In this document: positions 1 through 10,159 of the stretch, in pieces
Layout: every line of letters begins with the position of its first letter
Numbering within the stretch: position 1 is the stretch's first letter
Virus record (IMG/VR): IMGVR_UViG_3300017971_000035
Span: 1 to 64,000 of that record
Strand: one strand, 5' to 3'
Length of the DNA: 64,000 bases
From: a virus
The notes under the pieces: generated by a model
Seen by the model: the letters and a program-made list of their open reading frames with translations, nothing else
Database searches by the model: none
What the model was told of the DNA's origin: nothing
Made by a program: the position numbers and the translations under genes

Positions 1-3000
1 GACTTTGGTTACAGGGCCATATGGAAGCTCATCTATTCTACTATCTTCAATGGAAGCCTGACCTGGGTTCTGATTACGCCAGATATCAACGGCCTCTTTC
101 TTTTTGGCCTTTAATTTTGCCTCGGTCTCCGGGGATTTCTTCTGCTCAAGGAGTGATTCGATTTCTTTTGTTATACCAGATAGTTTATCTATGTCCTTTG
201 TATCCAAGTCTGAATCCTGGGGATGACCATTAATGGTCCGATGGATCCTTTTGGACATATCAGTGACAGCTTTTTCGGCGGCTTCTTTAAAAGGTCCTTT
301 GACTTTCTTTACAATATCTTTGGTGCGGTCACGTTCAGCCTTCAGTTTATTTGCAGCTTTCTGTTCGGCCTTTGTCTTAGCTTCCTTGACTTTTTCCTGT
401 TCCTTCAGGGCTTTGGCTCGGAGTTTACGTTCCCTGGTTTGAGAGGAATCTTCATTAAGGAGATCGGCCGGCTGTTTTTCAACTTCAATTTCCTGCTTGG
501 CCTCTTCAATTAATTCATCAATTTTTGCAATTTCTTCTGGCTTAGTAAGTCCTTTTCTTTCAGCGCGGAGCTTTCTCAGTTTCTGTTTTGGAGTTTCCTC
601 TTTTTCTCTTTCGATTTTAGGTGTGATTTCACCTTCTATTTCCACACCCTCTTTTTCAGTGACATCACGACCACCTACTTTTTTAACCTTAGCTTCACCA
701 GGGCGAATTTTTTTCTCAATTTTTCGTGGTATTTCTTTGGGCCATTTATACCCAGGAAGAAAGCGCTTTGCTTTTTTCTTAAAAGGTTGTGATTTTATAA
801 AGCCGCCAAATTTATCAATGAGCCTTTCCATTTCTTCCAATTCTGACTCAATGAGTTCTCGTTCACTACCTTCTTTTACGAGCTGCTGAAGTCTGGTGGG
901 ACTTTCATCTTCAGTTGCTTTTGCAAGCATATCTTCTTTCTCAGCTCGACTCATACCATCAAGCATTTTCAAATCTTCATCTTTGGATTCGAGTGCTTTC
1001 AATTCTTCCGTTGTTGGAAGTTTGGCTTCAGGTTCCTCTGGTTCTTTTTTAACAGGTTCCTGAATATCTTTCAGTTCACCTTTTCTTTGAAGTCTTCTTA
1101 AACCATTTAACTCATTCTGTTCTTCGAATTGAAGTGTCTTACCAAGTACCTCTAATCCTTCGAGATAGTTGAGTCGTTCGATTGATTCTTCCCCTTTCGG
1201 AGGAACATCAAGACTCTTTGCTGGCTTAGGTTCGGCAACTGGTTTTGGTTCTGCTGGGAATTTTGGTTCGGGGATTGGTCCGGCTTCGATTTCTTCTCCT
1301 GGGGGGAGTTTCCCTGTGCGGACGCTATCGTACTCGTCATTTTTAAATCCCTCCGCTGGTTTAAGATTTTCTGCTGCTGGTAATTCTCCAAAGATTTTAT
1401 TGGCTTCTTCACGTTTACCTATTCTGATAAGTGCCACATGATTCATGGTGTTCTCAAGAGTGGCATCATTCTTTGGAAGATTTGATCTGAAGTCAACATG
1501 TCCATATTCATGAGCATGGATAAAATCAAACCATTCTTTTTCTGTATTAAAAATATCTTCGGGAAGTGCGGTAACACCTTCCCTTTTAGGTTTGGTCCAG
1601 GCTTTATCTTTGAATCCTTGTTCAGCAATATCAAGGTCTACAAAAATGACACCTGTTGTCTGATCAGTATATGATGTCCAGCCTCCACGTTCTCTAATAT
1701 TGACAGGTTGGTTCTCAGGATTATTAAGAATCTGAACACCCCTGTTTTGGATTAAGGGAGCATCAGGTATTTCCTCAGTATCCGTGGGCTTTACAGTAAT
1801 CGCTTCGGTTTCACCCTGTTCATTTTGAATGGGTGTCTGTTCAGTCTGGATGATCTCGCCTTTGGCTTCAACCGCACCCTCATCAACAGTTGCCAATTCT
1901 TCCTGTTCCTGACGACCGACATCCTCCGCGGTTACCATATCCTCAAGTTGCTGAACTTCTTCAATTTTTGTCTGTTTATCCAGTTCGAGCTGTCGGTATT
2001 CAAGGGAATTGGTGTCTTCAATTTCAGCCATTTCTTCTTCAATGGAAAGAACCTCATTCTGGCGGCGGTGCAGGAGTTGGCGTGGATCCTTTTCCATGAG
2101 GATTTCATCGGTGGGTCGGATATTTACGGATCTGGTACCATCGGCATTGATAAAACCTCCGCTGGTTGGCTCAAATCCTTCAGGAATAACAGGGACCTGA
2201 CCTTCCTCCACAGTGATTGTCTGGCTTCTGATATCCGTAACGTCAACTTCCCGGGCAAGAGTCTCGGTCTGTTTTATGGCGTTATCAAGCATCGTATTGG
2301 CCTCTGGAAGGGCATTCATGGTGTCTTCCATCTTTTCCGTCTTGGTTTCAGTACCCTCAACCACTTTTTCAACTGGCGTAGGAGGCTCAACGGCGCGGTT
2401 CTGAGCCATCATCTTTCCTGTACCACTCACAACACCCTTTGTGACAAGAGAGACCAGGAAACCGTTTATTCCGGCCTCCAGGAGGGAATCTGGCTCGAAG
2501 CTCTCAGCAAATGCTTTTTCTCCATATTTTTCACGGACATTTTTAATTGCCACGGCTGCGAAAATATTGCTTAAAAGGGACTGCGTGACCTCTTCTCCCA
2601 TCTCAGTACCGGCGCCGGCCAAGAAGTCAATGGCATCTTTGACATGTCCGAAACTCTTGGAATCCATCATTTTCTTCATTTTTGGGAGTTGTTTCGTGAG
2701 AGTCCCAACCATTTTATCAATCGCTTTTTGCCGAGCCTTTCCGGTTAATTTGCCAATTTTGCCCATTCCGAAAGCCAGGGTATTGCCTCCCCATTCAGCG
2801 GTACCACTGAGGATCCCATAAGGAAGTGCGACGCTTTCCCATTCATGCTGCAGGTCCAGTATCATTTCCAGTTCTTTCGGGTCAATCGGGCCCTCCTGCG
2901 CGGCCGCGGCTCTGAGTTGATTCCCGAACATTTTCCCGTGTTCGGTGAAGGATCCACCTTCTACGGTCATGAGGAATCCGGCCGATACCACAGGAGTAAG

Positions 3001-4431
3001 GGCGTTTAATCCCCAGGTTGCAGCGATTAAAGGGGCCTGTTGAAAAACAGTATTGGTAAGGGCAGCACCTCGTTCGGCCAAAGAGCCCTCCATGATATTC
3101 ACTTTGGCCAAGTCCTTTTCCCATTCGTCATCCAGCTCGGACATCCATCCGGCCCAGTTCTCTATGAAATTTGGTTCAGATTTTTCGAGTTTCTGATTGA
3201 CATCGTATTTATCCCATTCGATTACATGTTCTTTCCGGATTTTCTGGAACTCATGGAAGAAAACAGCCGGATGAGTGTATTGACGTTCGAGAAGTTCTTT
3301 TGTTTTGGCCTCTCCTTCTGGAGTAAGTTCTTCGGCCTCAATTTTTCTGGTAGCAGTTCCCACTGCATGGAGTACACCGGTTATCAGGCGGTTTGTTCCT
3401 ACGCCCAGGGACTTGAGGATCTGGACATTACTATCTGTTTCGGTGGGATAGATAGTCCGGTGTCCCATACTGTAAGCACGGAAATCCATGGTAGCAGGTG
3501 CATCAAATTCTTTGCTGGCTTCTTCTTCAAGTTTCTCCTGAGTTGGAGGGGTGCCTGGTTCATCTTCAAATAAGGATGAAAAGAAATTATCCTTTTTTGT
3601 GCGCTTCTCTGATATCTTGGGTGCTGATTCATCGACCTCGCCGCCTAAGAATTTTTCAATATTAAATAATGCACGTTTGGCTTCTTTGGCTACAGTTTTC
3701 GGGTCTCTTTCGGTGCTTGGAATTTCAGTAAATTTCCCCGCTTCAGCATTAGCTCTTCCAACTTTTTTAATAAGTTTTTTCGTATCGCCTATTCCAGCAA
3801 CATGAGCAATTGCTGCGAGCTTATCACTACCACCAAGACCTTCTTTATTTTCATTGAATAATCTTATTCCTATGTAAATATTCTGGTCACGATTATAAGG
3901 ATTGAACTTTGTACGGCGCGGGAAATCTCCATCTTCAACTGCCTTTTTAATAATATCATTACCAGTTTTCTTTACGACCTGGAAATATCCTGCAGCAGAT
4001 GAAGCTCTCTTTCCTGTCTCGGGATTCCTTACCCCAGTTCTTATGTTCCTAAATTGACTTTCAGATCCGATAAGACCAAGCATCCTATTAGGATCAATTT
4101 CAAATTTTTCTGAATATTTTCTTACTGATTCAAGATCATCAGATCGAAGTGATTTCTTTTTTTCTAATAATCCATGTTTCTTAAGTTGACTTTCAGCATC
4201 TTCCCTGATTGCAGGTACTTTAGGTTCAGTAATTTCTAATTCTTCTGTAATTGATTTTGCCGTTGGTTCGGTTACAGTAGGTTCAGTCACCTCCTCTTCC
4301 TCTCCTTCAAAGAGGTCTGATAGAATATTTGTTTTTGGTTGGAGGGTTTCTGTAGGCTCAATAGTCTGAGTAGGCTGAATCGTATCTTCAGTTTCTTCTT
4401 CCTCAAATAGTGAGCCAAATAAAGATGCCAT
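1..4431 (-). CDS. giant virion protein, transglycosylase-like and HExxH motifs (3' end outside window)
   Basis: One open frame of 1,477 codons runs leftward from an ATG at 4431 to the window edge without a stop, so the C-terminus is missing. Residues about 100-200 resemble a soluble lytic transglycosylase: a Glu-Ser pair in LGLIGSESQFRN, followed by SAAGYFQV. This would cut peptidoglycan during DNA ejection. Around residue 974 sits HEYGH, an HExxH zinc-metallopeptidase motif. A hydrophobic stretch near residues 460-490 could touch a membrane. The rest is charged, Lys/Glu-rich and largely coiled coil. The start codon overlaps the stop of the upstream gene as TAATG, so translation is coupled. 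Size, domain mix and position fit a podovirus ejection protein or a large polyvalent protein carried in the capsid. The enzyme assignments rest on short motifs only. Confidence 0.75.
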   Translation of the reverse strand, partial: MASLFGSLFEEEETEDTIQPTQTIEPTETLQPKTNILSDLFEGEEEEVTEPTVTEPTAKSITEELEITEPKVPAIREDAESQLKKHGLLEKKKSLRSDDLESVRKYSEKFEIDPNRMLGLIGSESQFRNIRTGVRNPETGKRASSAAGYFQVVKKTGNDIIKKAVEDGDFPRRTKFNPYNRDQNIYIGIRLFNENKEGLGGSDKLAAIAHVAGIGDTKKLIKKVGRANAEAGKFTEIPSTERDPKTVAKEAKRALFNIEKFLGGEVDESAPKISEKRTKKDNFFSSLFEDEPGTPPTQEKLEEEASKEFDAPATMDFRAYSMGHRTIYPTETDSNVQILKSLGVGTNRLITGVLHAVGTATRKIEAEELTPEGEAKTKELLERQYTHPAVFFHEFQKIRKEHVIEWDKYDVNQKLEKSEPNFIENWAGWMSELDDEWEKDLAKVNIMEGSLAERGAALTNTVFQQAPLIAATWGLNALTPVVSAGFLMTVEGGSFTEHGKMFGNQLRAAAAQEGPIDPKELEMILDLQHEWESVALPYGILSGTAEWGGNTLAFGMGKIGKLTGKARQKAIDKMVGTLTKQLPKMKKMMDSKSFGHVKDAIDFLAGAGTEMGEEVTQSLLSNIFAAVAIKNVREKYGEKAFAESFEPDSLLEAGINGFLVSLVTKGVVSGTGKMMAQNRAVEPPTPVEKVVEGTETKTEKMEDTMNALPEANTMLDNAIKQTETLAREVDVTDIRSQTITVEEGQVPVIPEGFEPTSGGFINADGTRSVNIRPTDEILMEKDPRQLLHRRQNEVLSIEEEMAEIEDTNSLEYRQLELDKQTKIEEVQQLEDMVTAEDVGRQEQEELATVDEGAVEAKGEIIQTEQTPIQNEQGETEAITVKPTDTEEIPDAPLIQNRGVQILNNPENQPVNIRERGGWTSYTDQTTGVIFVDLDIAEQGFKDKAWTKPKREGVTALPEDIFNTEKEWFDFIHAHEYGHVDFRSNLPKNDATLENTMNHVALIRIGKREEANKIFGELPAAENLKPAEGFKNDEYDSVRTGKLPPGEEIEAGPIPEPKFPAEPKPVAEPKPAKSLDVPPKGEESIERLNYLEGLEVLGKTLQFEEQNELNGLRRLQRKGELKDIQEPVKKEPEEPEAKLPTTEELKALESKDEDLKMLDGMSRAEKEDMLAKATEDESPTRLQQLVKEGSERELIESELEEMERLIDKFGGFIKSQPFKKKAKRFLPGYKWPKEIPRKIEKKIRPGEAKVKKVGGRDVTEKEGVEIEGEITPKIEREKEETPKQKLRKLRAERKGLTKPEEIAKIDELIEEAKQEIEVEKQPADLLNEDSSQTRERKLRAKALKEQEKVKEAKTKAEQKAANKLKAERDRTKDIVKKVKGPFKEAAEKAVTDMSKRIHRTINGHPQDSDLDTKDIDKLSGITKEIESLLEQKKSPETEAKLKAKKKEAVDIWRNQNPGQASIEDSRIDELPYGPVTKV

Positions 4432-6128
4432 TATTCAGTAGGTGGTTTTTTCTTAGAAAGCATTTTAAAAAGGTCTGGGAATCTTTTTCTCATAATCATT
4501 GTATCTGGAGCATCCCATTCGATTGTCGGTTTATTCTGAGATTTCATTTTTTTGTCAAACATTTCTTTTATCTCAGCTACAGTTTTGGTCACTCCGGTAT
4601 CTGCATTAATGACAATAAGATCTTCATCTTTAATAGATGATATGAAATAAATCTTTTCATCATCTTCCAAACCAGCAAGATTATAAGTAGTTACTGTTTT
4701 TCCCTTTGTATCTACTGTCTCATTGACAACAGTTGCTCCCTTATCTTGTAATTCTTCCACAGTCGGAGGAAGAACAATATCATCGGCATGATTATCATTA
4801 TAAAGATCAATAACAGCAGAAATATTAGAGTCTCCATTATACATATGCCTCAATTCTTCAAAGTTACCATCCCTTACATTTTGCATAATGTCATGTGCGA
4901 TTTTTTTATTTCCACCTGGGGTTTTAATAAGGTTGGCTTCCATTTTATCCATTCTAGCTCTTTGCCTGAGTTTAAGAGCTGTTGCACTGTGTTTTTCTTC
5001 TGCCGCTTCCCTCTGACTTTCAGTTTTTCCTTTAGCTATTTTTCCTTCCCATTCAATTGCTCTTTTTTCTGCGGCATTTGCATTTTTAATGAGGGCATCA
5101 AATGCTTTTTCATCTGCTTTATCAAGTTCTTCCTCAATTTTCTTTTCTTCTTTTTCTCCCTTCTCTTCAGCTTTTTGTTTAGCAGCAAATACATCGGTGA
5201 TAGAAGTATCATAAATACTTTTCATAAGATTCACAGATTTAGCATCACCAAAAGCTCTCATAAGTTTATTATTTGAAGCTCCCTTTTCAGGATCATTGAT
5301 GGGTTGTCCATCGGTTCCAAGTATTGGAAGGTTTATCCCTTTATTTTCAATAGCCCACAATGAAAATTCATTATAAGCCGGCATTGCTCCTTCACCTTTT
5401 TTTGCGGCTTCAATTCTTTCTGCTATTCCAGGTTGTTTATTGAATTCACTTATAAGGCCCTGAACGTAATCTTGCATTCCAACTTCTTCGAATTTTTTGA
5501 TCTGTTCTTTTATAACACTATTGTCCGGATCAGCGAGGACTTCATTAACAGATGGAGCTTTAAAGGTAAGTGACTCGGATCCCCAATCTGCTTTATGATT
5601 TGATGTTAATACTCTCCAATCAGCATAGCCTCCCATATAAGTAAGAAGTTCTTTTTTCGAAAGGCCCTTCAGTTCTGAAGTAAGCCTTTTCCTTAACCTT
5701 GATTCTTCCGGTGTAATAACTGTCTGATGTGCTTTAGGTCCTGTACCTTTTGCCATTCTTGTAAAGTCTTCTTTAGATACCATTTGAACACCAGTAGTAT
5801 CCACACCTTCTTCAAGTTGAGCGGCAGGTACACCTTCAGGTGGGGGCGGTTGCTTAAAAATAGGTTCTGGTTCCTTGCTCCTGAATATTCCTTGGGACTC
5901 ACGCTGTTCCTGAACTTGTGTTTCAATGATATAATTTCTCATTGAATTTTCAGACATTTTATTTTCTTCGATAAGCCTCATTTTTTCTTGATGAAGTTCT
6001 TGTTCTGGAAGTGCTCTAACAGCAGAACCAAATGCAGAACCAATTTGAGCAACACCAGTTGCGACACTCTGTCCCATTGCCCTAGTATATGGTGATGGAT
6101 CGAAGGGTTGTATTCTCGGTATAGCCAT
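4431..6128 (-). CDS. virion-associated coiled-coil protein, function unknown
   Basis: A 565-residue protein that I do not recognise. The N-terminus (about residues 20-40) is Gly/Ala/Val-rich. The rest is charged, with a long Lys/Glu/Ala-rich coiled coil around residues 320-400 (runs such as EKGEKEEKKIEEELDK). No enzyme motif is visible. It lies between two other candidate internal proteins in the virion operon. It starts at the ATG sharing bases with the upstream stop and ends in TAATG with the giant protein downstream. An internal-core or ejection protein is the natural inference from position and composition. Confidence 0.7.
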   Translation of the reverse strand: MAIPRIQPFDPSPYTRAMGQSVATGVAQIGSAFGSAVRALPEQELHQEKMRLIEENKMSENSMRNYIIETQVQEQRESQGIFRSKEPEPIFKQPPPPEGVPAAQLEEGVDTTGVQMVSKEDFTRMAKGTGPKAHQTVITPEESRLRKRLTSELKGLSKKELLTYMGGYADWRVLTSNHKADWGSESLTFKAPSVNEVLADPDNSVIKEQIKKFEEVGMQDYVQGLISEFNKQPGIAERIEAAKKGEGAMPAYNEFSLWAIENKGINLPILGTDGQPINDPEKGASNNKLMRAFGDAKSVNLMKSIYDTSITDVFAAKQKAEEKGEKEEKKIEEELDKADEKAFDALIKNANAAEKRAIEWEGKIAKGKTESQREAAEEKHSATALKLRQRARMDKMEANLIKTPGGNKKIAHDIMQNVRDGNFEELRHMYNGDSNISAVIDLYNDNHADDIVLPPTVEELQDKGATVVNETVDTKGKTVTTYNLAGLEDDEKIYFISSIKDEDLIVINADTGVTKTVAEIKEMFDKKMKSQNKPTIEWDAPDTMIMRKRFPDLFKMLSKKKPPTE

Positions 6129-6460
6129 TATGCCCTCTGTTTTTGTAACTGCATAAAAGTATTTCTTGCAGCTCGGTTACTATTAAGCATGTTAGTTAAG
6201 TTACCTAAGATAGTTTGGGTTTGATTAAACCTCTGTCCTGCTTGTTGAGTTTCAAGAGCTTCTTCTTCAAGTTTCATTGTTCTTGCGAACCGTCTTTCCT
6301 CACGTACAGATTCTTCCTCTGCAAATTTAATATTAAGTCTTTCAGTTCTTTTGGCTTCTTTCTGAGCTTGCTTAAGGGCCCTTGATTGAGACCAAATAGA
6401 AACACCAGTACCTATTAAGGCAGCAGCTGCGGTTATACCTGCTCCAATTAAAACAGCCAT
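6128..6460 (-). CDS. small virion protein with N-terminal membrane segment
   Basis: A 110-residue protein. Residues 2-24 form a Gly/Ala/Ile-rich hydrophobic helix (VLIGAGITAAAALIGTGVSI). A long charged coiled coil rich in Lys, Glu and Arg follows. The layout resembles the small internal or ejection proteins that precede the large ejection proteins in podoviruses. It overlaps the next gene by a single base at 6128. No catalytic motif is seen; the role is inferred from architecture and neighbours. Confidence 0.65.
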   Translation of the reverse strand: MAVLIGAGITAAAALIGTGVSIWSQSRALKQAQKEAKRTERLNIKFAEEESVREERRFARTMKLEEEALETQQAGQRFNQTQTILGNLTNMLNSNRAARNTFMQLQKQRA

Positions 6461-6461
6461 A

Positions 6462-7016
6462 TTAGACTCCCATTATCTGTCGTACGTTTTCCTTATTTAG
6501 ATTATCAAGAAATTTCTTTTTCTCAGGTTGAATATTCATGCGGTTTATCATTGTATACCTGTCTGGATCAAAATGAAGACCTGGAATTAAATGATACCAT
6601 AGGTGTTCAATTTCTGTGATGTTGTCCAGGTCTTCATATTTTATGATATGAGGATCATATCGATTCTTCAGGATTTCAAGTTTCTCAAGTGACATGTCAA
6701 AGAATTTTTTTTGTTCATCATTAAGAGTTCCGAAAAATGCTGTGAGACTGTTAAATACATCTATTGGATCTCTTTCGACTATGGCAAGTCTCCAAAGCTC
6801 GCTTAATTGGACAATATCATCAAAGTAAAATGGTACTCCGCAGTCAGCGGTTCCTATATAGGACTCAGCCCTATTGGCCATTACATGATGAAGTTCCATA
6901 TAATTACTTCCATAATTAATAAGTTCATGAAAGCAATACGAATCTTTGTAAGTAAAGAAATTTGACAGCCATGCTGTCCTTGACCTCGGTAGGCCTGTGA
7001 TGAAAAATCTGTTCAT
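6462..7016 (-). CDS. sulfotransferase-like protein
   Basis: A 184-residue protein. The N-terminus has the 5'-phosphosulfate (PAPS) loop signature of sulfotransferases, GLPRSRTAWLS at residues 8-18, compared with the family form GxPRSGTTWL. A later segment VERDPIDVFNSL resembles the 3'-phosphate binding motif. Sulfotransferases move sulfate from PAPS to a hydroxyl or amine on a sugar, lipid or protein; the acceptor here is unknown. It is unusual to find one between tail and internal virion genes. A second, different family member is encoded at 32511-33074. It is shorter than typical bacterial homologues, so the C-terminal part may be reduced. Confidence 0.7.
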   Translation of the reverse strand: MNRFFITGLPRSRTAWLSNFFTYKDSYCFHELINYGSNYMELHHVMANRAESYIGTADCGVPFYFDDIVQLSELWRLAIVERDPIDVFNSLTAFFGTLNDEQKKFFDMSLEKLEILKNRYDPHIIKYEDLDNITEIEHLWYHLIPGLHFDPDRYTMINRMNIQPEKKKFLDNLNKENVRQIMGV

Positions 7017-7027
7017 CGATCTATCTC

Positions 7028-9844
7028 CTAAACGTTGTGATCTCCTGTATGAAATACTGTTTCTTCACCTATTCTGTTTCCGTCTGCGTCAACTTCCCAT
7101 CCTAACATATGACCAGCTCTATGCCAATTATTTATTCCAAGTGGGGCATTATAGATATATTCAAAATCATGAATATAGTCCAATTCATACCTTTTATCTC
7201 CTATAAGTATTATTGGACCTCTTGAATCTGGATCATTAACATCACGATAAGATCTAATATGAGCATCACGATTTGATCCAAGATTAAGAGTTCTATTTAA
7301 CGTGGTTGTGTCAGTAGAAACGGGTACAATTCCTTGGTCTCTTAACCATGCCTCAACTTCATGTCCCATGTCTGGAGTGGGTATATCAGAAAGTACCCTG
7401 GCATTTGCATCTAGGTATCCAGCGTCCCTTAGTTGTCCCAAGACATCAGGGTTATCATGGACATTCATCAGATCGGTTGATGTAAAGTTACTAAGAGTAA
7501 TTTGATTTTCTCCTGGTGTTTCTCCTACGTTGACAAGATTATCACCTAACATTTCAAGTCTTGTAAGAGGATCTTCTTCACCTTCTATCATTTCGGGAGT
7601 AGGTTGCGTTGGGGTTGTTAAATTAAACAGTTCCCAAAGAGGATTTTCGACATCAACGTCTATATCACCAGAATCATTGACATATAATCCGCCAGTTGTT
7701 TGAAGGTTTGCAAGAGCAAGACGTACAGCTTCAGAACCATTCTTACCGGCATATGTGAATGAATCAAGGGTCGGATATTTTGTGGATCCATCTTCATTCG
7801 TTATACCACTTACCATACCCCATAATTCTGTTTCGGACATTCCGGATGTAGATGCCCATGCCTCGGACTGCATAGCCCTTCTTGCATTGATGGTATTAAC
7901 AATCCATTTTTCTGCATCAGTTCCTTGAACGTTATCTTTGGTAACTTGTTGGTCAGGGTGCATTGCATTCCAGGCACGAATACCATCTGAGACCACATCA
8001 GTATTTAAAGCATCATCGTTAAGGCTCCATATCCCGTTGGCTCCAAGTGTGGCAAATTCGAAATCAGGAGAGACAAGATTGAAGTCTGCATCCATATTTG
8101 CTATGGAATCTCCGAATATTCCTTGCTGTCTGGAATCAATCATATTTGAATAATCGACATTTATTCCGAAGTGGTCACTCCATATTTGACCAGCAGCTTC
8201 ATAGTTTTCGGTGAGAAGAAGAGTCTCAATTTCAGCCATTTTCATACCATGATTATTAATCAGATTTTCCATAGCATAGTTTAAATCAAATCTGCGAACA
8301 TCCTCACGGAACTGATCAAGGGCGAGGCCAAATTCGCTGTCCCATCTTCTTATACCCTCATCGAAAGTTGCCCAAAACTGTTCATCCATTTTCTGAACTT
8401 TATCATATTCGAGTCTGATGTTTTCCCAGTCAAGACGCAGGTTCTTTGAAAACTGTTCCTTCATTTCATTAAACTGTGCGACATCAAGTCCATAATTAGC
8501 TACAGCAAGATTGAACTGATCTCCGTATTGACGTTTCATTTCTTCAAATTGAGTTCCGGATTCGGCAAGACTTGCGAGTTGAAGGACTGCAGTTTCAGCA
8601 CGTTCGACAGCAGCCAAGGCTAATTGTCCTTGAAGACCGGTTTTGGCTAATTCTGCATCTCTTTTGCGTGTTGCAATATTAGCCGCCAAGGATCCACCGG
8701 TTAAACCAATTTGAGCTGCAGCCTGGGCCGCGGCCATATTACCTGCGGCCAATTGTCCAGAAAGTTTTTGCATCGCAATTTCACTTGCAACTTTAGAAGC
8801 TGTTCCTTCGCCTTTTGCGATAAGTTGAAGTTCTGCAATCTGGTCATCCAAAAGTTTCTCAAACATTTTGGATCGTTCGGTTTGAGGCATCTGCCTTAGA
8901 TTTGCAGGAACGAATGGTTCAAAATCAAATTCTCCAGGAGGAGGTTTTGGCTTATCAGGATCATAATCTTCGGAATATTCAATGCTGGTCTGTACTTTCT
9001 CACCTTCTTCAGGAACTATTGGTTCACCTTCATATCCGATTGCCTGAAAAGTTTTTGGATCAACTTCTTCACCAAATTCATTCCTCATTACGGTTCTGGT
9101 GGTTGTGACTCCACCCTCTGTTACTGATTCATCATTGATAGAATAACCAGCAGGCATAACTTGAGTATAAAGTTGTTTGGCTAATTCAGAAGCCGTATTA
9201 TCCACAAACTCATGACTCTCTGCTGTTTCAGGAGCATCAGGAGTGATAACAGGCTGTTGAGTATCAATTACACTTGTTTGTGCTGTTTGCTTTGAAGCCG
9301 GAGTAATTGTCTGTTCTGGGGTAGTTATTGTCGAGCTTTGTTGTATAGTAACAGGATCATCCGGTTTTATAGGTTCAGCAGGTTTTTTTATTCCAAACAT
9401 TTTTTCAAATGCTGAAACTCCGGCATCCGTAACAGTTGGAGTTCCAAATTGAGCTCCTTTTCCTTGCATCTTGGTTCCAAAATTACCACGAGGGAGAAGG
9501 GGTTCCTGACCTAATTTCTGGTCTGATGGGAGAGGTTTTGCTGGTTGATTTATATTCCCGGCAGCCTTCATTTCAACAGCATTCTGAACGGCTGAGGGGC
9601 CTCCTGCAGCTCGTACCAGGGGAGCGGGGGTCACATGTTCATTCTCATGATAGACACCGGCAGGCTCCGCATCCTGGGCCCTATTATCCGGACCACGCCC
9701 TGTAAAGCCATTGGATAGACGAGGCTTCATGGTATTACTTAACATACTCTGTGGAGCAGGTTGACCGGATGGTTGAAGGAAGCCACGATACTTCCTTTGC
9801 ATAGACCTTATAAAGGCCTGGTTTTCTTCAGTGACCTTCGGCAT
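7028..9844 (-). CDS. large virion structural protein, function unknown
   Basis: A 938-residue protein that I do not recognise. The first 150 residues are Pro/Gln/Gly-rich and low in complexity. Residues about 180-290 look like disordered Thr/Pro/Glu linker. Residues about 330-560 form an Ala/Gln/Leu-rich helical region resembling coiled coil (LIAKGEGTASKVASEIAM and following). The C-terminal 300 residues are mixed and globular. No enzyme motif is visible. Operon position between the small beta-rich proteins and the internal proteins suggests an internal or tail-tip protein. Confidence 0.65.
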   Translation of the reverse strand: MPKVTEENQAFIRSMQRKYRGFLQPSGQPAPQSMLSNTMKPRLSNGFTGRGPDNRAQDAEPAGVYHENEHVTPAPLVRAAGGPSAVQNAVEMKAAGNINQPAKPLPSDQKLGQEPLLPRGNFGTKMQGKGAQFGTPTVTDAGVSAFEKMFGIKKPAEPIKPDDPVTIQQSSTITTPEQTITPASKQTAQTSVIDTQQPVITPDAPETAESHEFVDNTASELAKQLYTQVMPAGYSINDESVTEGGVTTTRTVMRNEFGEEVDPKTFQAIGYEGEPIVPEEGEKVQTSIEYSEDYDPDKPKPPPGEFDFEPFVPANLRQMPQTERSKMFEKLLDDQIAELQLIAKGEGTASKVASEIAMQKLSGQLAAGNMAAAQAAAQIGLTGGSLAANIATRKRDAELAKTGLQGQLALAAVERAETAVLQLASLAESGTQFEEMKRQYGDQFNLAVANYGLDVAQFNEMKEQFSKNLRLDWENIRLEYDKVQKMDEQFWATFDEGIRRWDSEFGLALDQFREDVRRFDLNYAMENLINNHGMKMAEIETLLLTENYEAAGQIWSDHFGINVDYSNMIDSRQQGIFGDSIANMDADFNLVSPDFEFATLGANGIWSLNDDALNTDVVSDGIRAWNAMHPDQQVTKDNVQGTDAEKWIVNTINARRAMQSEAWASTSGMSETELWGMVSGITNEDGSTKYPTLDSFTYAGKNGSEAVRLALANLQTTGGLYVNDSGDIDVDVENPLWELFNLTTPTQPTPEMIEGEEDPLTRLEMLGDNLVNVGETPGENQITLSNFTSTDLMNVHDNPDVLGQLRDAGYLDANARVLSDIPTPDMGHEVEAWLRDQGIVPVSTDTTTLNRTLNLGSNRDAHIRSYRDVNDPDSRGPIILIGDKRYELDYIHDFEYIYNAPLGINNWHRAGHMLGWEVDADGNRIGEETVFHTGDHNV

Positions 9845-9853
9845 AGTAAACTC

Positions 9854-10150
9854 CTAGCTGTAATGATCTCCTAAAATAAGAATTGTTTCGGTGGTGGTTC
9901 CTGATTTGATGATTTCTTCGACACCGATTTCATATATCCTATTTGTTTCAAGTTTCAAAGTAACCTGGTTTCCATTAAAATCTTTGGCAACTACGTCTTC
10001 AACTGAAGATGCAGCGGCCATGATCATAATGGCTTGAGGAATCAGGTTATAATCATTGGAACCGGATTCATTATTCCTTTGAGTGGTGAGGTTTAAGTCA
10101 CCGCTTGCCACGGCACTTGTGACATCAATAAATCTTCTGTAACCTTTCAT
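9854..10150 (-). CDS. small structural protein, unknown
   Basis: A 98-residue protein, rich in Thr, Asn and Ile, that reads as mostly beta strand. There are no membrane segments, Cys pairs or catalytic motifs. The start follows a purine-rich site (GGAGGC). It sits 9 bases upstream of the 938-residue protein within the virion operon. Probably a minor virion or head-completion component, by position only. Confidence 0.6.
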   Translation of the reverse strand: MKGYRRFIDVTSAVASGDLNLTTQRNNESGSNDYNLIPQAIMIMAAASSVEDVVAKDFNGNQVTLKLETNRIYEIGVEEIIKSGTTTETILILGDHYS

Positions 10151-10159
10151 CTTAGCCTC

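Noticed and set aside
223-889. Plus-strand genes under the giant virion gene
   Set aside because: They are Ser/Phe-rich antisense readings of Lys/Glu-rich coiled coil and have no ribosome sites.
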